NCBI GenBank assembly: GCA_016124375.1
Contig: WGNV01000002.1
Coordinates: 310,001 to 374,000, forward strand
Direction of reading: 5' to 3'
DNA length: 64,000 bases
Source of the DNA: Tepidisphaera sp.
GTDB taxonomy: Bacteria > Planctomycetota > Phycisphaerae > Phycisphaerales > UBA1924
Below the pieces are notes generated by a model. The model was given only the letters and a program-made list of their open reading frames with translations. It ran no database searches and had not been told where the DNA came from. The position numbers and the translations under genes are program-made. The stretch's first letter is position 1, and the number at the start of each line of letters is the position of its first letter. Positions 46,269 through 54,734 of the stretch are shown here, in pieces.

Positions 46269-46745
46269 CTAAACGATGAGCGCGCAATGCATGCGCAGCA
46301 GCGAAGTCTGCGGTCTCAGAATGGGCCGCGGAGTGAACCCCGACTGCTTGGATGAGGCTTCTTCGCAAAGCTCACGAGTCGCCCGCCAATCAAGCACCGC
46401 GACTACGACCGGCCCGGGAAGCTCAATCGGCGCCTTCTCGGCGGTGAGCATCTTTCCCGAGTTCTTTCCACAGTTGCAACCGTGATCGTCTTCCCCAGGC
46501 TTCTTTCCCGGAGCCGATTGATGTCCGTCACCTTGGGATGATTCATCGTGACAGCACCCGTGAGCGATTCCATGCGCTGTCGCGGCATGTGACTGCTCGT
46601 GATCGGCCTCTGCACTGGCAAGCCTGTCGGATTCGCAGGATCCACAGCCGCCGAGCAGGGAGCGGAAGTCACAGCAGCAGAACGGTACCGCCAACGCCAA
46701 GAGCACCGTGAGGACAAACCGGAATGGACCGTGGCTATGCTGCAT
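46269..46745 (-). CDS. Exported Cys/His-rich protein, first gene of the copper cluster
   Basis: 158 residues, no family recognised. A signal sequence (FRFVLTVLLALAVPF) runs into a Cys cluster CCCD, then GGCGSC, HGCCHD and HGCNCG; there are 11 cysteines and many histidines before a cysteine-poor C-terminal half. This composition suggests high-capacity metal binding. The start ATG at 46745 lies inside a CsoR-type operator with a TATACT ten bases upstream, so the message would be nearly leaderless. Operator and position at the head of the cluster make it a strong candidate for a copper-storage or sensing factor. Confidence 0.65.
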   Translation of the reverse strand: MQHSHGPFRFVLTVLLALAVPFCCCDFRSLLGGCGSCESDRLASAEADHEQSHAATAHGIAHGCCHDESSQGDGHQSAPGKKPGEDDHGCNCGKNSGKMLTAEKAPIELPGPVVVAVLDWRATRELCEEASSKQSGFTPRPILRPQTSLLRMHCALIV

Positions 46746-46762
46746 ACTACGGGGGAGTATAC
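46742..46762 (-). promoter_or_regulatory. CsoR-type operator at the head of the copper cluster
   Basis: A 21-base pseudo-palindrome with ATAC and GTATAC half-sites flanking a five-G run, matching the site at 41825-41846 in 18 of 21 positions when that site is read on the minus strand. It overlaps the start codon of the Cys/His-rich gene and a TATACT (46761-46756) that could be its -10; no good -35 was found. Confidence 0.7.
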
Positions 46763-46971
46763 CCCGCTACCGAATACGCGACATGCCGCGAACGCGTTCG
46801 CCGAATGCCCCGCGGGAGGTTCAAATCCCGTCAGCAGTCACCCCGAAATCGGCAAAAAACGCTACCCTGATCCACGTCGATTGAACCCCCCGTGAAACAG
46901 CGATAACTGCCTGATTTTCAAGAGGTTGGTGCGGATTGCTAAGGTCGGGACAAGCAACCACGCGCAATCAA

Positions 46972-47045
46972 TCAGGGTGACAGGATTCGAACCTGCGACC
47001 TTGTGGACCCAAACCACACGCTCTACCAAGCTGAGCTACACCCTG
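46972..47045 (-). tRNA. tRNA-Pro (anticodon TGG)
   Basis: On the minus strand a full cloverleaf can be drawn: acceptor CAGGGTG/CACCCTG, D-arm GCTC/GAGC, anticodon stem TGTGG/CCACA with TGG in the loop TTTGGGT, T-arm GCAGG-TTCGAAT-CCTGT, discriminator A. No CCA is encoded. Its 3' end shares 14 bases with the direct repeats at 36.6-38.3 kb. Confidence 0.96.
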
Positions 47046-47184
47046 AAAAACGCCGCGGCGGCCGGGGGCCGGGCCGCTGCGTCACTCGGGCACAGTGTAG
47101 GACGATCGGCCGCGGCCGCCACGCTCCGCGTTGCCGCGTGTGACAGCCGACCCTGGGGTCCCGTTCGCGCTGCCGTTCCTGAGA

Positions 47185-47228
47185 AGAAAAAACCCCCCGC
47201 ACGGGCACGCGCCCGATGCGAGGGGGGG
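47185..47228 (-). terminator. Terminator of the pilus/secretion cluster
   Basis: On the minus strand CCCCCC with CGCA and CGGGC pairs, with two small bulges, to GCCCG, TGC and GGGGGG, followed by TTTTTTC. It lies about 58 bases after the stop of the GspK-like gene. Confidence 0.85.
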
Positions 47229-47285
47229 TAGCTGACAAACTCAGATGCGACCTCGCGGCCGGGTTGATCCCGGTTCCCGCGCGGT

Positions 47286-50200
47286 CTAATTAGTTTGCGC
47301 CGGAATCGTGTCGACCACGGGCACTTCCTTGAACAGCACCACGCGGGGCTTGTCCCCCACCTTGATGACATTCGAACGGTCCACCACCATCAAGAACCGC
47401 CGCCGGACGCTTGGGATCATCGGATCGTTCATCCCCAGTCCCGTCACGTCCGACTTCTTGTACCCCTGCACGATGAACCACACCGCGAAGTAGTCGCTGC
47501 GGGTGGTGAGGCTGTTGAACGCCACGTTCGCCAGCGCCAGCTTTTCGCGGCTGGAGATCGGCTTGGCCTTGGTCTTGTACGTCGCATACGCGCTCGGGTC
47601 GGTCGGAGCTCCAGTCTCAAAGCCGATGGCGCTGTTGAGCTGCCCCGCCGGCAGCGTGCCGTCGTAAGCCATGAAGTCGATGTTGTAGTGATTGGCCAGG
47701 ACCGCGGGCGTGCGCATCGTGTCCCACACGCGGGCGCCCATGATCTCGCCGATGCTCCGCAATCCGGGCAACTCGGAGATGCCTGTATCGAGCGTCGGCC
47801 CGCCGCTCGAGGGACGCGTCCAGCCAAGCTGGTTCGCCTCCGCGCGGCCAGAGAGCAACCCGTAGGTGCTGTTGTTGTTGTAGTCGACGCGGGGGAAACC
47901 CATCGCCGGCTCGCGGAAGTCCACGGTCTGGTCCATCGGCGTCGTGCTGCCCACGCGGCGCCACACCGGCCCCTTGTCGCGATAGGCCGCGATGGTCGAG
48001 GCGATGTCGACAACGCTTCCGGGCGTGGTGTTGCCCACCAGGCCAGCGGGGGGTTGAGCGCCGGTGTAGCCGTCGGCGGGCGGACGCCACCAGTAGAAGT
48101 TGCCCGTCGGGTCCTTGAGCATCGGATTGGTCGGGTCGTAGGGCAGCGGCGCCAGCCCGGGGATGACGCGCAGCACCGCCATCGGCGCGGTGTTGATGTT
48201 GATGAGCCCGGGCACGGCGCGGTCGATCGCCTGCGTGGCGGGCACGGTCGTGAACTGGTCCATGATGTTGAGCGCCAGGGGCAGCTCAAGCCCCACCCGA
48301 TATTCCGAAGGACCGGGCGTGAAAAGGCCGTCCGAGTTCGCGTCGATGAACGGCACGAAGTCGTCGGTGCGGAGCGTGACGCGGTCGAACATCAGACGCA
48401 GATCGCCCGAGCCCGAGTCGATCGGCGCGAAGAGGAACGTCGAATCCTGCTTGGGGTCGGCCGTGCCGACGGGCGCCGGGTAGGTCACCGCCTCGTCGTA
48501 GCCCATCGCGCTGGCCAGGGCCTCGCTCAGCGTCGTCCAGGCGACCATCGCTTCAGCGGGCTGGCTGAGGTCATAGCGCGTCGTGGTGCCGGGCTTGTAA
48601 GGAGTGAACTCCGGCCCGACGCCCAGGGGCAGAAGCAGATCGGCCAGCCTCACCACCGGCTTGCCGGCGGAAGATGCGGGCAGACCCGAGCGCACGGCCT
48701 TGAGCGAGGTGCTGCCGCCGGATGAAAAGACGACCGGCGCGTTGCTGCTGTAGGCGGCGCTGGCGGTCTCGGGGATGTTGGCGTTGTGGCGCAGGTCACC
48801 GCCTGAGCCGATCTGGCCGATCGAGGTGCGGTCTTCCGCCGTCTGGAGCATCTTCGCGAACTTGGTTGTGCTGCTGCGCGGGACGATCGTGGTGTGGAAG
48901 GACTCGAAGGTCTTCGCGGCTCCGTCAAACGGGGTCGCGGTGAAGACCGCCTTGCTCGGGTTGGTCGTGGGAGCGCCGTCGGTCAGGCTCTGATTCCAGT
49001 TCGCGACGTACTTGGGCTGAATGCAGTATCCGGGAATCCCGCCGGGAGCCAGCGCACCGGGTCCGGACGCGGGCCGCACCGACGCGCTGAAGTAGGTGAT
49101 CGTGAAGCCATCCGCGGCATAGTTGTCGACGCCAGACATGCTGCCGATGATCATCTGCGAACCGTCGGCGAGCTTTCTGTTGCTGTTGAAGTTGCCGTCC
49201 GGAATGAAACGATCCACCAGCTGATCGTTGGCCATGTTGTTCGGGCCGTAGGAAGTATTCGGATCGGGGTAGGTGGCTGCCTTGGTGACCCCATCCCAGA
49301 ACGCTGCGGCCCCCGGATCAACCGGACGCGGGAAATCGTGCTTGGCGTCGCCCGCGTCATTTCCGGTCGTCGGGTCCTTGCCCTCGCGCACCGCGCGGTA
49401 CAGATAGACGGGCGTGGGGCCGCTGGCGCCGGCCATGAAGACCGTGTTGTCGTTCAGGGGCGTGGTGTTGATCTGCAGGTTCCAGTTCATGGGATCGACG
49501 CGGGGAATGAAGTAGACGGCCTGGCTCGCCCCGCCAGGGATCGACCTCCACACCAGATTCTTGATTTCCCCGGGGCGGTTCTGAACCCGCGTCGGAACTG
49601 CGGCACCGATGTCCTTGACCTTGTCGTAGATGCGCGTCGGCAGATCGCGGCTGAGCGAGCACAACACCACCGAGCCGCCGGCCGGGATCGTGATGGTGGA
49701 GAGCGTCACTCGCTCCTTGCCGAAGGAGCCCGGACCGCCCGATCCGGTGTCGCTGGTGTCCACGTAGTTGCCGACCGCGGTCGGGCCCCCCGAGAGCGCG
49801 GGCAGGCCGTTGTTCCGCATCGGCGTGACTTGCGGGTCGGGCACGAAGCTCGGCTGATCCATTGCGACCAGCTTGAAGAGATTGCCGCCGTAGTTGATGT
49901 AGTAGAACGACTTGTCCAGGTCGAGCCTGGGCGAGACATGGTCGGGCGCACCCGGGTTGAAGTTGTAGTACTGCGTAATGTCCTGCTCGGCGCCCGGACC
50001 GGAAGTCGGGTTCAGCTTGCCCCGGATCACGCCACCTTCATTCAGCGTGATGTCCTGATCAAACGGGTTGGTCAGCTGGAACGCCAGCACGCGGTAAAGG
50101 CAGTCAGCGCTTGTGGTCGTGCCGTCGATGGTGATGGGCGTGTTTGGGTCGGGCGGGATCGAGGTGTTGAGTTCGTCGTCACCGGGCGGAGTGCCCGGCG

Positions 50201-52745
50201 TGCCCGGCGGCGCGTCGAAATACACGGTGAACGACGCCACTTCCGTGATGAACGGTTGCGGCTCGACGCCGTAGATCTTGGTGATGGAGCCCGCGTTGAG
50301 CTGCCCCGACACCGAAGTCGCCAGGCGCGAATCCGGCAGCGAGAGGTTGTTGGGCTTGGCGGCGCCCGACATCGCGTCGTAGCCGTAGGTCTCGTTGTCG
50401 AGCACCTGCATGTCGATCGCAAGGCCCCGCTCGGTCGTCGCCACATTCCGGGCGTCGCTCGGGCAGGTCACCAGCGCGTACACGCTGGGCGTGGTGTCGC
50501 CGTCCACGCTGTCGCTCATGTTCACCGCCATGTGGGCGGCGATGTGCAGCGCCGCCTCCGGCCCGCGCCCTCCATAGAAGAGCGTGTCCAGCATGTGATG
50601 CTCGGTGACGTTGGTGGTATTGCTCACCCACGGGCTCATCGGGCTGGTGCGGTCGGAGTCCAGCGCGAGCGCATCGGCATAGCCCCTGAAGAGGGTCTTG
50701 ACGTCGCCGCCCGCCGCGGCCGCCGACGCGTCGATCTTGAGTTCGGCGGCGCTGATCTGGCGGTTGTTGCTGACCGGCACGCTGCGGAACTGGCGGGCGC
50801 CGCTCACGGTCGTGAGCAGGTGACGCACGTCGCTGGCTACCTGCAGCATGGTGCGGTCGTACGGCGAGTTGGGCGTGCGATCGATCGTGGTGTAGAAATA
50901 CGCCTCGTCGTCAAAGGGGCGATTGGAGCGCAGCGGACTGAAGCGCAGCGAGCCCGGCACGCCGGAGGTCGGATATTGCGTGATGTTGCTCCCGTCGCGC
51001 CCGCTCAGCGTCACTTCCAGGGGCGAGAGCGCCCGCTCGTCGTTCAAGCCTCGCAGCGTCAGCAGTTCCTGGAGCGAGTCGCTGCCGAACAGCCCCTGGG
51101 CCTGCAGGTTGTTGGCGTCGATGCGAATCACGCCGTCGTTCGCCTGGGCCGCCTCGCGATACGTTTCCAGGCGCCGCTCGGCACCCAGCAGGGCGGAAGT
51201 GGTGAAGCCGGTGGCCGGCGCCCAGGTGTTCCACGCCTCGATCTTCTTGAGCTCGGTGTCGCTGATCGAGAGCGTCATCGGGTTGGAGCTGATCGGGTTG
51301 CCAAGCCCGGACTTGATGCTGAACAAATCGGTGTTTACCCGGCGGTCGTTGGGCGTGTAGGAGGCGAGATACAGAGGCTGCCCGCTGATGTCGAAGATGA
51401 CCCCGGGCACCGTGGAGCCCGAGGCGAGCGCCAGGCGCAGCGAGGAATAGGCCCCGACGCCGGCGTAAAACGCCTCCGTCCTGTCATAGGGAACCTGGCC
51501 CGAGCGTCCGCTGTAGTCGGCCTCGGGGTTGACCCGCGACGCCAGGGCGTCGTAGCCGCCGGGCCGGGTGCTCGATCCGTCCGCGTAGTTTTCGTACGAA
51601 TCCTGGAGCGTGAGCAGCCGTCGCAGATCGACATCGGCGGGCGAGATGCCCCACGGGGCGGTGCCCGTCGGTGCCGACACGGAGTCGGTCGCGGTGTTGA
51701 CGTTGACAAGCCCGGAGAGGTCGATGGCCCGCACCGCGAAGAAGTACCGGTACCCCGAGGTGTTCACCCCCAGCAGGTCGCCGGCCGAGCCGAGCGGCGT
51801 GTTGCGCGGGTCCACCAGCTCCATGAAGCGTGAATCGAGGAACCCGTCGCCATCCGCGTCGGCCCACTGGTTGGTGAGAAAGGCCGCGTCGCCGGGGCCC
51901 ACGCCCGAGATCCGGTACGTGCTGGGCAGGAACGCGCCGCGCTGGCGGGCGGTGAAGAACGCCGGGTAGTTCACGTCCGCCGGCACGCGGAAATCCGTCA
52001 CGTTCGTCGGCATCGCCCGGTCGTCAAGCAGCGACGGCGGCGAGCTGCTCCCCGCCACGCCGGTCATCTGGTCGTGCGTCGCGCTGAAGTTGTTGCGAAG
52101 GTTGACGAGATTCACAAACCGCCCGTCGGGCGCGAAGTTGCTGATCTGAGCCCAGTCGCGGTTGTCCAGGTACGTCCGGGGCGGGTTCCCCGAGGCATCG
52201 CTCGGCCCGTTGCGTTCAAAGTCGAGATACGTCGGCTCCGGGCTCGCCAGCCAGGGTGTCGTGGGCATGAACCGCTGGAGATCCTGAGTGATCGCGGTGC
52301 TCGCATCCGCCGACGCCACGACGTTGAACGCCCGCGCGTCGGCGCGCGAGCCGCTGCTGGTCGCCATCCAGTCGATCGACGGGTAGGTCATCGTCTTGCG
52401 ACGCAGAAACACCTGACCGCTGCTGGTCGTGTGCGTCTTGTCATCGAACCACACGCTGAGCGTGTCCGGGCCGATCACCTGGTTCGCCACGTAATCGGCG
52501 AAGCGTTGGGGCACCTCATCGATCTGCTCGCGCCGGTCCGCCGCCGCCCGCGTGCGGGTGTCCTGCGTGCCGATCGTCACGTAGAGGATCGAGATCACCG
52601 CGAGCAGCGCCAGCGTGCCCACCACCAGGATCAGGAACGAGCCGCGCCGCTTCTGACGCCACACCCCCGAGCCACCCGCCAGCGCCGTGAGCACACGCGC
52701 CAGGCCTTGAGATGTTCCGCGATGTTCGGGCAGTTGATTCGACAT
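47286..52745 (-). CDS. Giant GspK-like type II secretion/pilus protein
   Basis: 1819 residues. Residues 33-57 are a prepilin-like leader and helix (KRRG then SFLILVVGTLALLAVISILY), without the Glu at position 5, as in GspK/PilX proteins. Near residue 1510 the GspK-type segment PGLININTAPMAVLRVIPGL marks the helix-hairpin-helix. The intervening 1400 residues, rich in Gly, Pro, Asp and Thr, have no recognised domain and are far longer than the usual 300-350 residue GspK. AAGGAG lies eight bases before the ATG at 52745. It is last in the cluster and probably forms the tip of the pseudopilus. Confidence 0.75.
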   Translation of the reverse strand: MSNQLPEHRGTSQGLARVLTALAGGSGVWRQKRRGSFLILVVGTLALLAVISILYVTIGTQDTRTRAAADRREQIDEVPQRFADYVANQVIGPDTLSVWFDDKTHTTSSGQVFLRRKTMTYPSIDWMATSSGSRADARAFNVVASADASTAITQDLQRFMPTTPWLASPEPTYLDFERNGPSDASGNPPRTYLDNRDWAQISNFAPDGRFVNLVNLRNNFSATHDQMTGVAGSSSPPSLLDDRAMPTNVTDFRVPADVNYPAFFTARQRGAFLPSTYRISGVGPGDAAFLTNQWADADGDGFLDSRFMELVDPRNTPLGSAGDLLGVNTSGYRYFFAVRAIDLSGLVNVNTATDSVSAPTGTAPWGISPADVDLRRLLTLQDSYENYADGSSTRPGGYDALASRVNPEADYSGRSGQVPYDRTEAFYAGVGAYSSLRLALASGSTVPGVIFDISGQPLYLASYTPNDRRVNTDLFSIKSGLGNPISSNPMTLSISDTELKKIEAWNTWAPATGFTTSALLGAERRLETYREAAQANDGVIRIDANNLQAQGLFGSDSLQELLTLRGLNDERALSPLEVTLSGRDGSNITQYPTSGVPGSLRFSPLRSNRPFDDEAYFYTTIDRTPNSPYDRTMLQVASDVRHLLTTVSGARQFRSVPVSNNRQISAAELKIDASAAAAGGDVKTLFRGYADALALDSDRTSPMSPWVSNTTNVTEHHMLDTLFYGGRGPEAALHIAAHMAVNMSDSVDGDTTPSVYALVTCPSDARNVATTERGLAIDMQVLDNETYGYDAMSGAAKPNNLSLPDSRLATSVSGQLNAGSITKIYGVEPQPFITEVASFTVYFDAPPGTPGTPPGDDELNTSIPPDPNTPITIDGTTTSADCLYRVLAFQLTNPFDQDITLNEGGVIRGKLNPTSGPGAEQDITQYYNFNPGAPDHVSPRLDLDKSFYYINYGGNLFKLVAMDQPSFVPDPQVTPMRNNGLPALSGGPTAVGNYVDTSDTGSGGPGSFGKERVTLSTITIPAGGSVVLCSLSRDLPTRIYDKVKDIGAAVPTRVQNRPGEIKNLVWRSIPGGASQAVYFIPRVDPMNWNLQINTTPLNDNTVFMAGASGPTPVYLYRAVREGKDPTTGNDAGDAKHDFPRPVDPGAAAFWDGVTKAATYPDPNTSYGPNNMANDQLVDRFIPDGNFNSNRKLADGSQMIIGSMSGVDNYAADGFTITYFSASVRPASGPGALAPGGIPGYCIQPKYVANWNQSLTDGAPTTNPSKAVFTATPFDGAAKTFESFHTTIVPRSSTTKFAKMLQTAEDRTSIGQIGSGGDLRHNANIPETASAAYSSNAPVVFSSGGSTSLKAVRSGLPASSAGKPVVRLADLLLPLGVGPEFTPYKPGTTTRYDLSQPAEAMVAWTTLSEALASAMGYDEAVTYPAPVGTADPKQDSTFLFAPIDSGSGDLRLMFDRVTLRTDDFVPFIDANSDGLFTPGPSEYRVGLELPLALNIMDQFTTVPATQAIDRAVPGLININTAPMAVLRVIPGLAPLPYDPTNPMLKDPTGNFYWWRPPADGYTGAQPPAGLVGNTTPGSVVDIASTIAAYRDKGPVWRRVGSTTPMDQTVDFREPAMGFPRVDYNNNSTYGLLSGRAEANQLGWTRPSSGGPTLDTGISELPGLRSIGEIMGARVWDTMRTPAVLANHYNIDFMAYDGTLPAGQLNSAIGFETGAPTDPSAYATYKTKAKPISSREKLALANVAFNSLTTRSDYFAVWFIVQGYKKSDVTGLGMNDPMIPSVRRRFLMVVDRSNVIKVGDKPRVVLFKEVPVVDTIPAQTN

Positions 52746-52893
52746 GCTTCCGCTCCTTGCGGGGAGAGCTCTCCCCTGCTGCGCCCGGTTCTTTCCCGGG
52801 CAGCGCACCCGCTTCCCAACGGTGCGCCACGATCAACATCTGAAACTCGTTCGCCCCCAGTCCTCGAGGACCAATGGCGGGCGTGTAATTCGG

Positions 52894-54705
52894 TCACTGG
52901 GTCTGCTCGCCCTCGGGCAGCGCGAAGACGAACTGAAACGACGCCTCGTACGTCGGGTCGTTCCGATCCGCCACGCTCACCGTCACCCGGATCAGCTTGG
53001 GCCACGCCCACGGAATCGTTTCCGGGTCGGTCCCCGTGCTCACCTGCTTGTACGTCGGGTCGACATACCCGAAGTAACTCGTGAGCGTCGAAGGCAGATC
53101 CCCCGCGGCCGGCGGATCTCCATAGATCAGACGCGGCGTCACGTCATACGCGTTCGCATTCCGCCGCAGCGTCAGCGGAACCCGATGCACCACCATCTGC
53201 GAGGAGCTGTACGAAGGCGTGAAGGGATACGGCGCGGGCGAGGTCATGTCGGCCGGGTCGTAAGGCTTGAGCCCGAACCACACCACCTGCCCGGCGCGGG
53301 TCGGATCAGGATCGGGATCGCCGAACGACCACTCCACCTTGAACTCGCTGCACTTTGGCAGCAGGTTGTTCAGCGTCACCGCTTCGCGATCGGTCTTTTC
53401 CGCGTCGGCCATGCGTCGCGCCGAGGAGTTTCCGGCGTTCGCGGCCGTCGCCGCATCCTGCATCACCTGGTCCAGCGACGGCGCCATCGCTTCGCAGCGC
53501 ATCCGCACGCCCGGCGGATCGTCAGCCTGGGCATTGGGCGCCGGATAGATCGCACTCGCCCCGTCCGTCCACGACTGCGTCGGCATCAGGTCGTCCATCC
53601 ACGCCTGCATCACGTCCAGGGAAGTGGCGCTCGCCGCGGCGGGCCTGGAAGGCGGGCTCGCGGCGTTCGTGACGGGAATGTCAAACACCAACGGGTTCAG
53701 GAACTGGTTCTGCCACACCCACTGGGGCAGCGTCGGGCGCCCGCCCGAGTTGCTGGTGCAGTTGCCCAGGATCATCGAACGGATCTCGTTGAGGTTGGTG
53801 GTCGCGATGTCGATCGTGCCCGACGAGAAGCGGGGGTGGATGTCGGCATTGTTCTGAACGTCGCGGAACAGCAACTTGGGGTTGTCGCGCGGCGCGCCGC
53901 TGTAGCGTGCAGCCGTCGAAAGATTGGGCACGTTCGCCATCACGGAACGGAACACCGACGACGCCGCGGGCAGCAGCCCGATCTGCGTGGGCTTGTTGTT
54001 CAGCCGCCCGCTCGTGGCGGCCACTCCCAGGATGCTCACCGTCGGATCAGTGCCCGGCTTAGGCGCCGTCTCGGGCTTCACCAGCAGCGTGACGTGCCGC
54101 AGCAGCGTCCAGTCGCCCGCGAAGTGGTTGGGGTTGGAATCGCCCCCCTGGCCCAGCAGCGAACGCTGGTTCGTGGCTCCCGCGTTGTGATCGTCAAGTT
54201 TGGGTTCGTCGTCCGCCGTCGCCGTGAGATCGCGCTGCTGCCCGTGCCCGTAATAGACCCGCGCTTCGTTCGACGTCACGACCAGCCCGGGAATCGGCGA
54301 ACGCCGCTCGCTGGTGAAACTGCCCTGCTCAAAGAACACGATCTCGTCGATCCGCCGCGGGCGGCTGGTGCTCGCGCCTGCCTGGTCGGAGCCTCCCCGC
54401 GACAGCGGAACGACGTCGTTCGCGTCGATCGTCTGGTTGTTGTTCCTGTCCACCCACTGCTGGCGGATGACCATCGGACCGCGACGCGTCAGGTTCGCGA
54501 AGTCCGCCCGCATGCGGGTTTCGAGCAGCGACGCGTAGTTCGTCACCAGGCTCACGCGCTTCCCGCCCGCCACCGTCTTGCCCACGGCGCGGAAGATCGA
54601 CGCCAGACCGACGGAGATGAGCGCCACCGCCCCCACCGCCACCACCATCTCGAGCAGCGTGAACGCCCGGCGCCTGCGGCTGGTTGTGCGAAGTTTCTTC
54701 GTCAT
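52894..54705 (-). CDS. Prepilin-like protein, GspJ-like
   Basis: 603 residues. The leader is RRRRA followed by FTLLEMVVAVGAVALISVGLA, so cleavage would be after Ala rather than Gly, and Glu is at mature position 5. The region after it (LLETRMRADFANL) fits GspJ-type minor pseudopilins, and an Arg/Asp-rich C-terminal part of 550 residues of unknown structure follows. GspJ forms part of the pseudopilus tip with GspI and GspK. GGAAGGGA precedes the ATG at 54705. It lies between the GspI-like gene and the GspK-like giant. Confidence 0.75.
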   Translation of the reverse strand: MTKKLRTTSRRRRAFTLLEMVVAVGAVALISVGLASIFRAVGKTVAGGKRVSLVTNYASLLETRMRADFANLTRRGPMVIRQQWVDRNNNQTIDANDVVPLSRGGSDQAGASTSRPRRIDEIVFFEQGSFTSERRSPIPGLVVTSNEARVYYGHGQQRDLTATADDEPKLDDHNAGATNQRSLLGQGGDSNPNHFAGDWTLLRHVTLLVKPETAPKPGTDPTVSILGVAATSGRLNNKPTQIGLLPAASSVFRSVMANVPNLSTAARYSGAPRDNPKLLFRDVQNNADIHPRFSSGTIDIATTNLNEIRSMILGNCTSNSGGRPTLPQWVWQNQFLNPLVFDIPVTNAASPPSRPAAASATSLDVMQAWMDDLMPTQSWTDGASAIYPAPNAQADDPPGVRMRCEAMAPSLDQVMQDAATAANAGNSSARRMADAEKTDREAVTLNNLLPKCSEFKVEWSFGDPDPDPTRAGQVVWFGLKPYDPADMTSPAPYPFTPSYSSSQMVVHRVPLTLRRNANAYDVTPRLIYGDPPAAGDLPSTLTSYFGYVDPTYKQVSTGTDPETIPWAWPKLIRVTVSVADRNDPTYEASFQFVFALPEGEQTQ

Positions 54706-54734
54706 GCGCTTCCCTTCCGTCGATGCGTCCCTAC

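Larger units (their letters stand above)
46746..47285. other. 540-base region between copper and pilus clusters
   Basis: Contains the CsoR-type operator at its left end, a tRNA-Pro on the minus strand and a terminator. No protein gene was recognised. Confidence 0.7.

Noticed and set aside
46780..46840. A T-arm-like sequence (GGGAGGTTCAAATCCCG) with a 9-base complementary match (GTGACTGCT near 46588 to AGCAGTCAC near 46832), resembling the 3' end of tmRNA
   Set aside because: The stem around TTCAAAT has an extra G and does not pair as a T-arm, there is no tmRNA tag reading frame or 5' consensus, and the region overlaps the Cys/His-rich gene on the other strand. The match is most likely chance.
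48894..51833. Plus-strand frame of 979 codons opposite the GspK-like gene
   Set aside because: Its translation is an Arg/Val/Gly-rich low-complexity shadow with no domain, while the minus-strand protein has a prepilin helix, GspK segment and ribosome-binding site.
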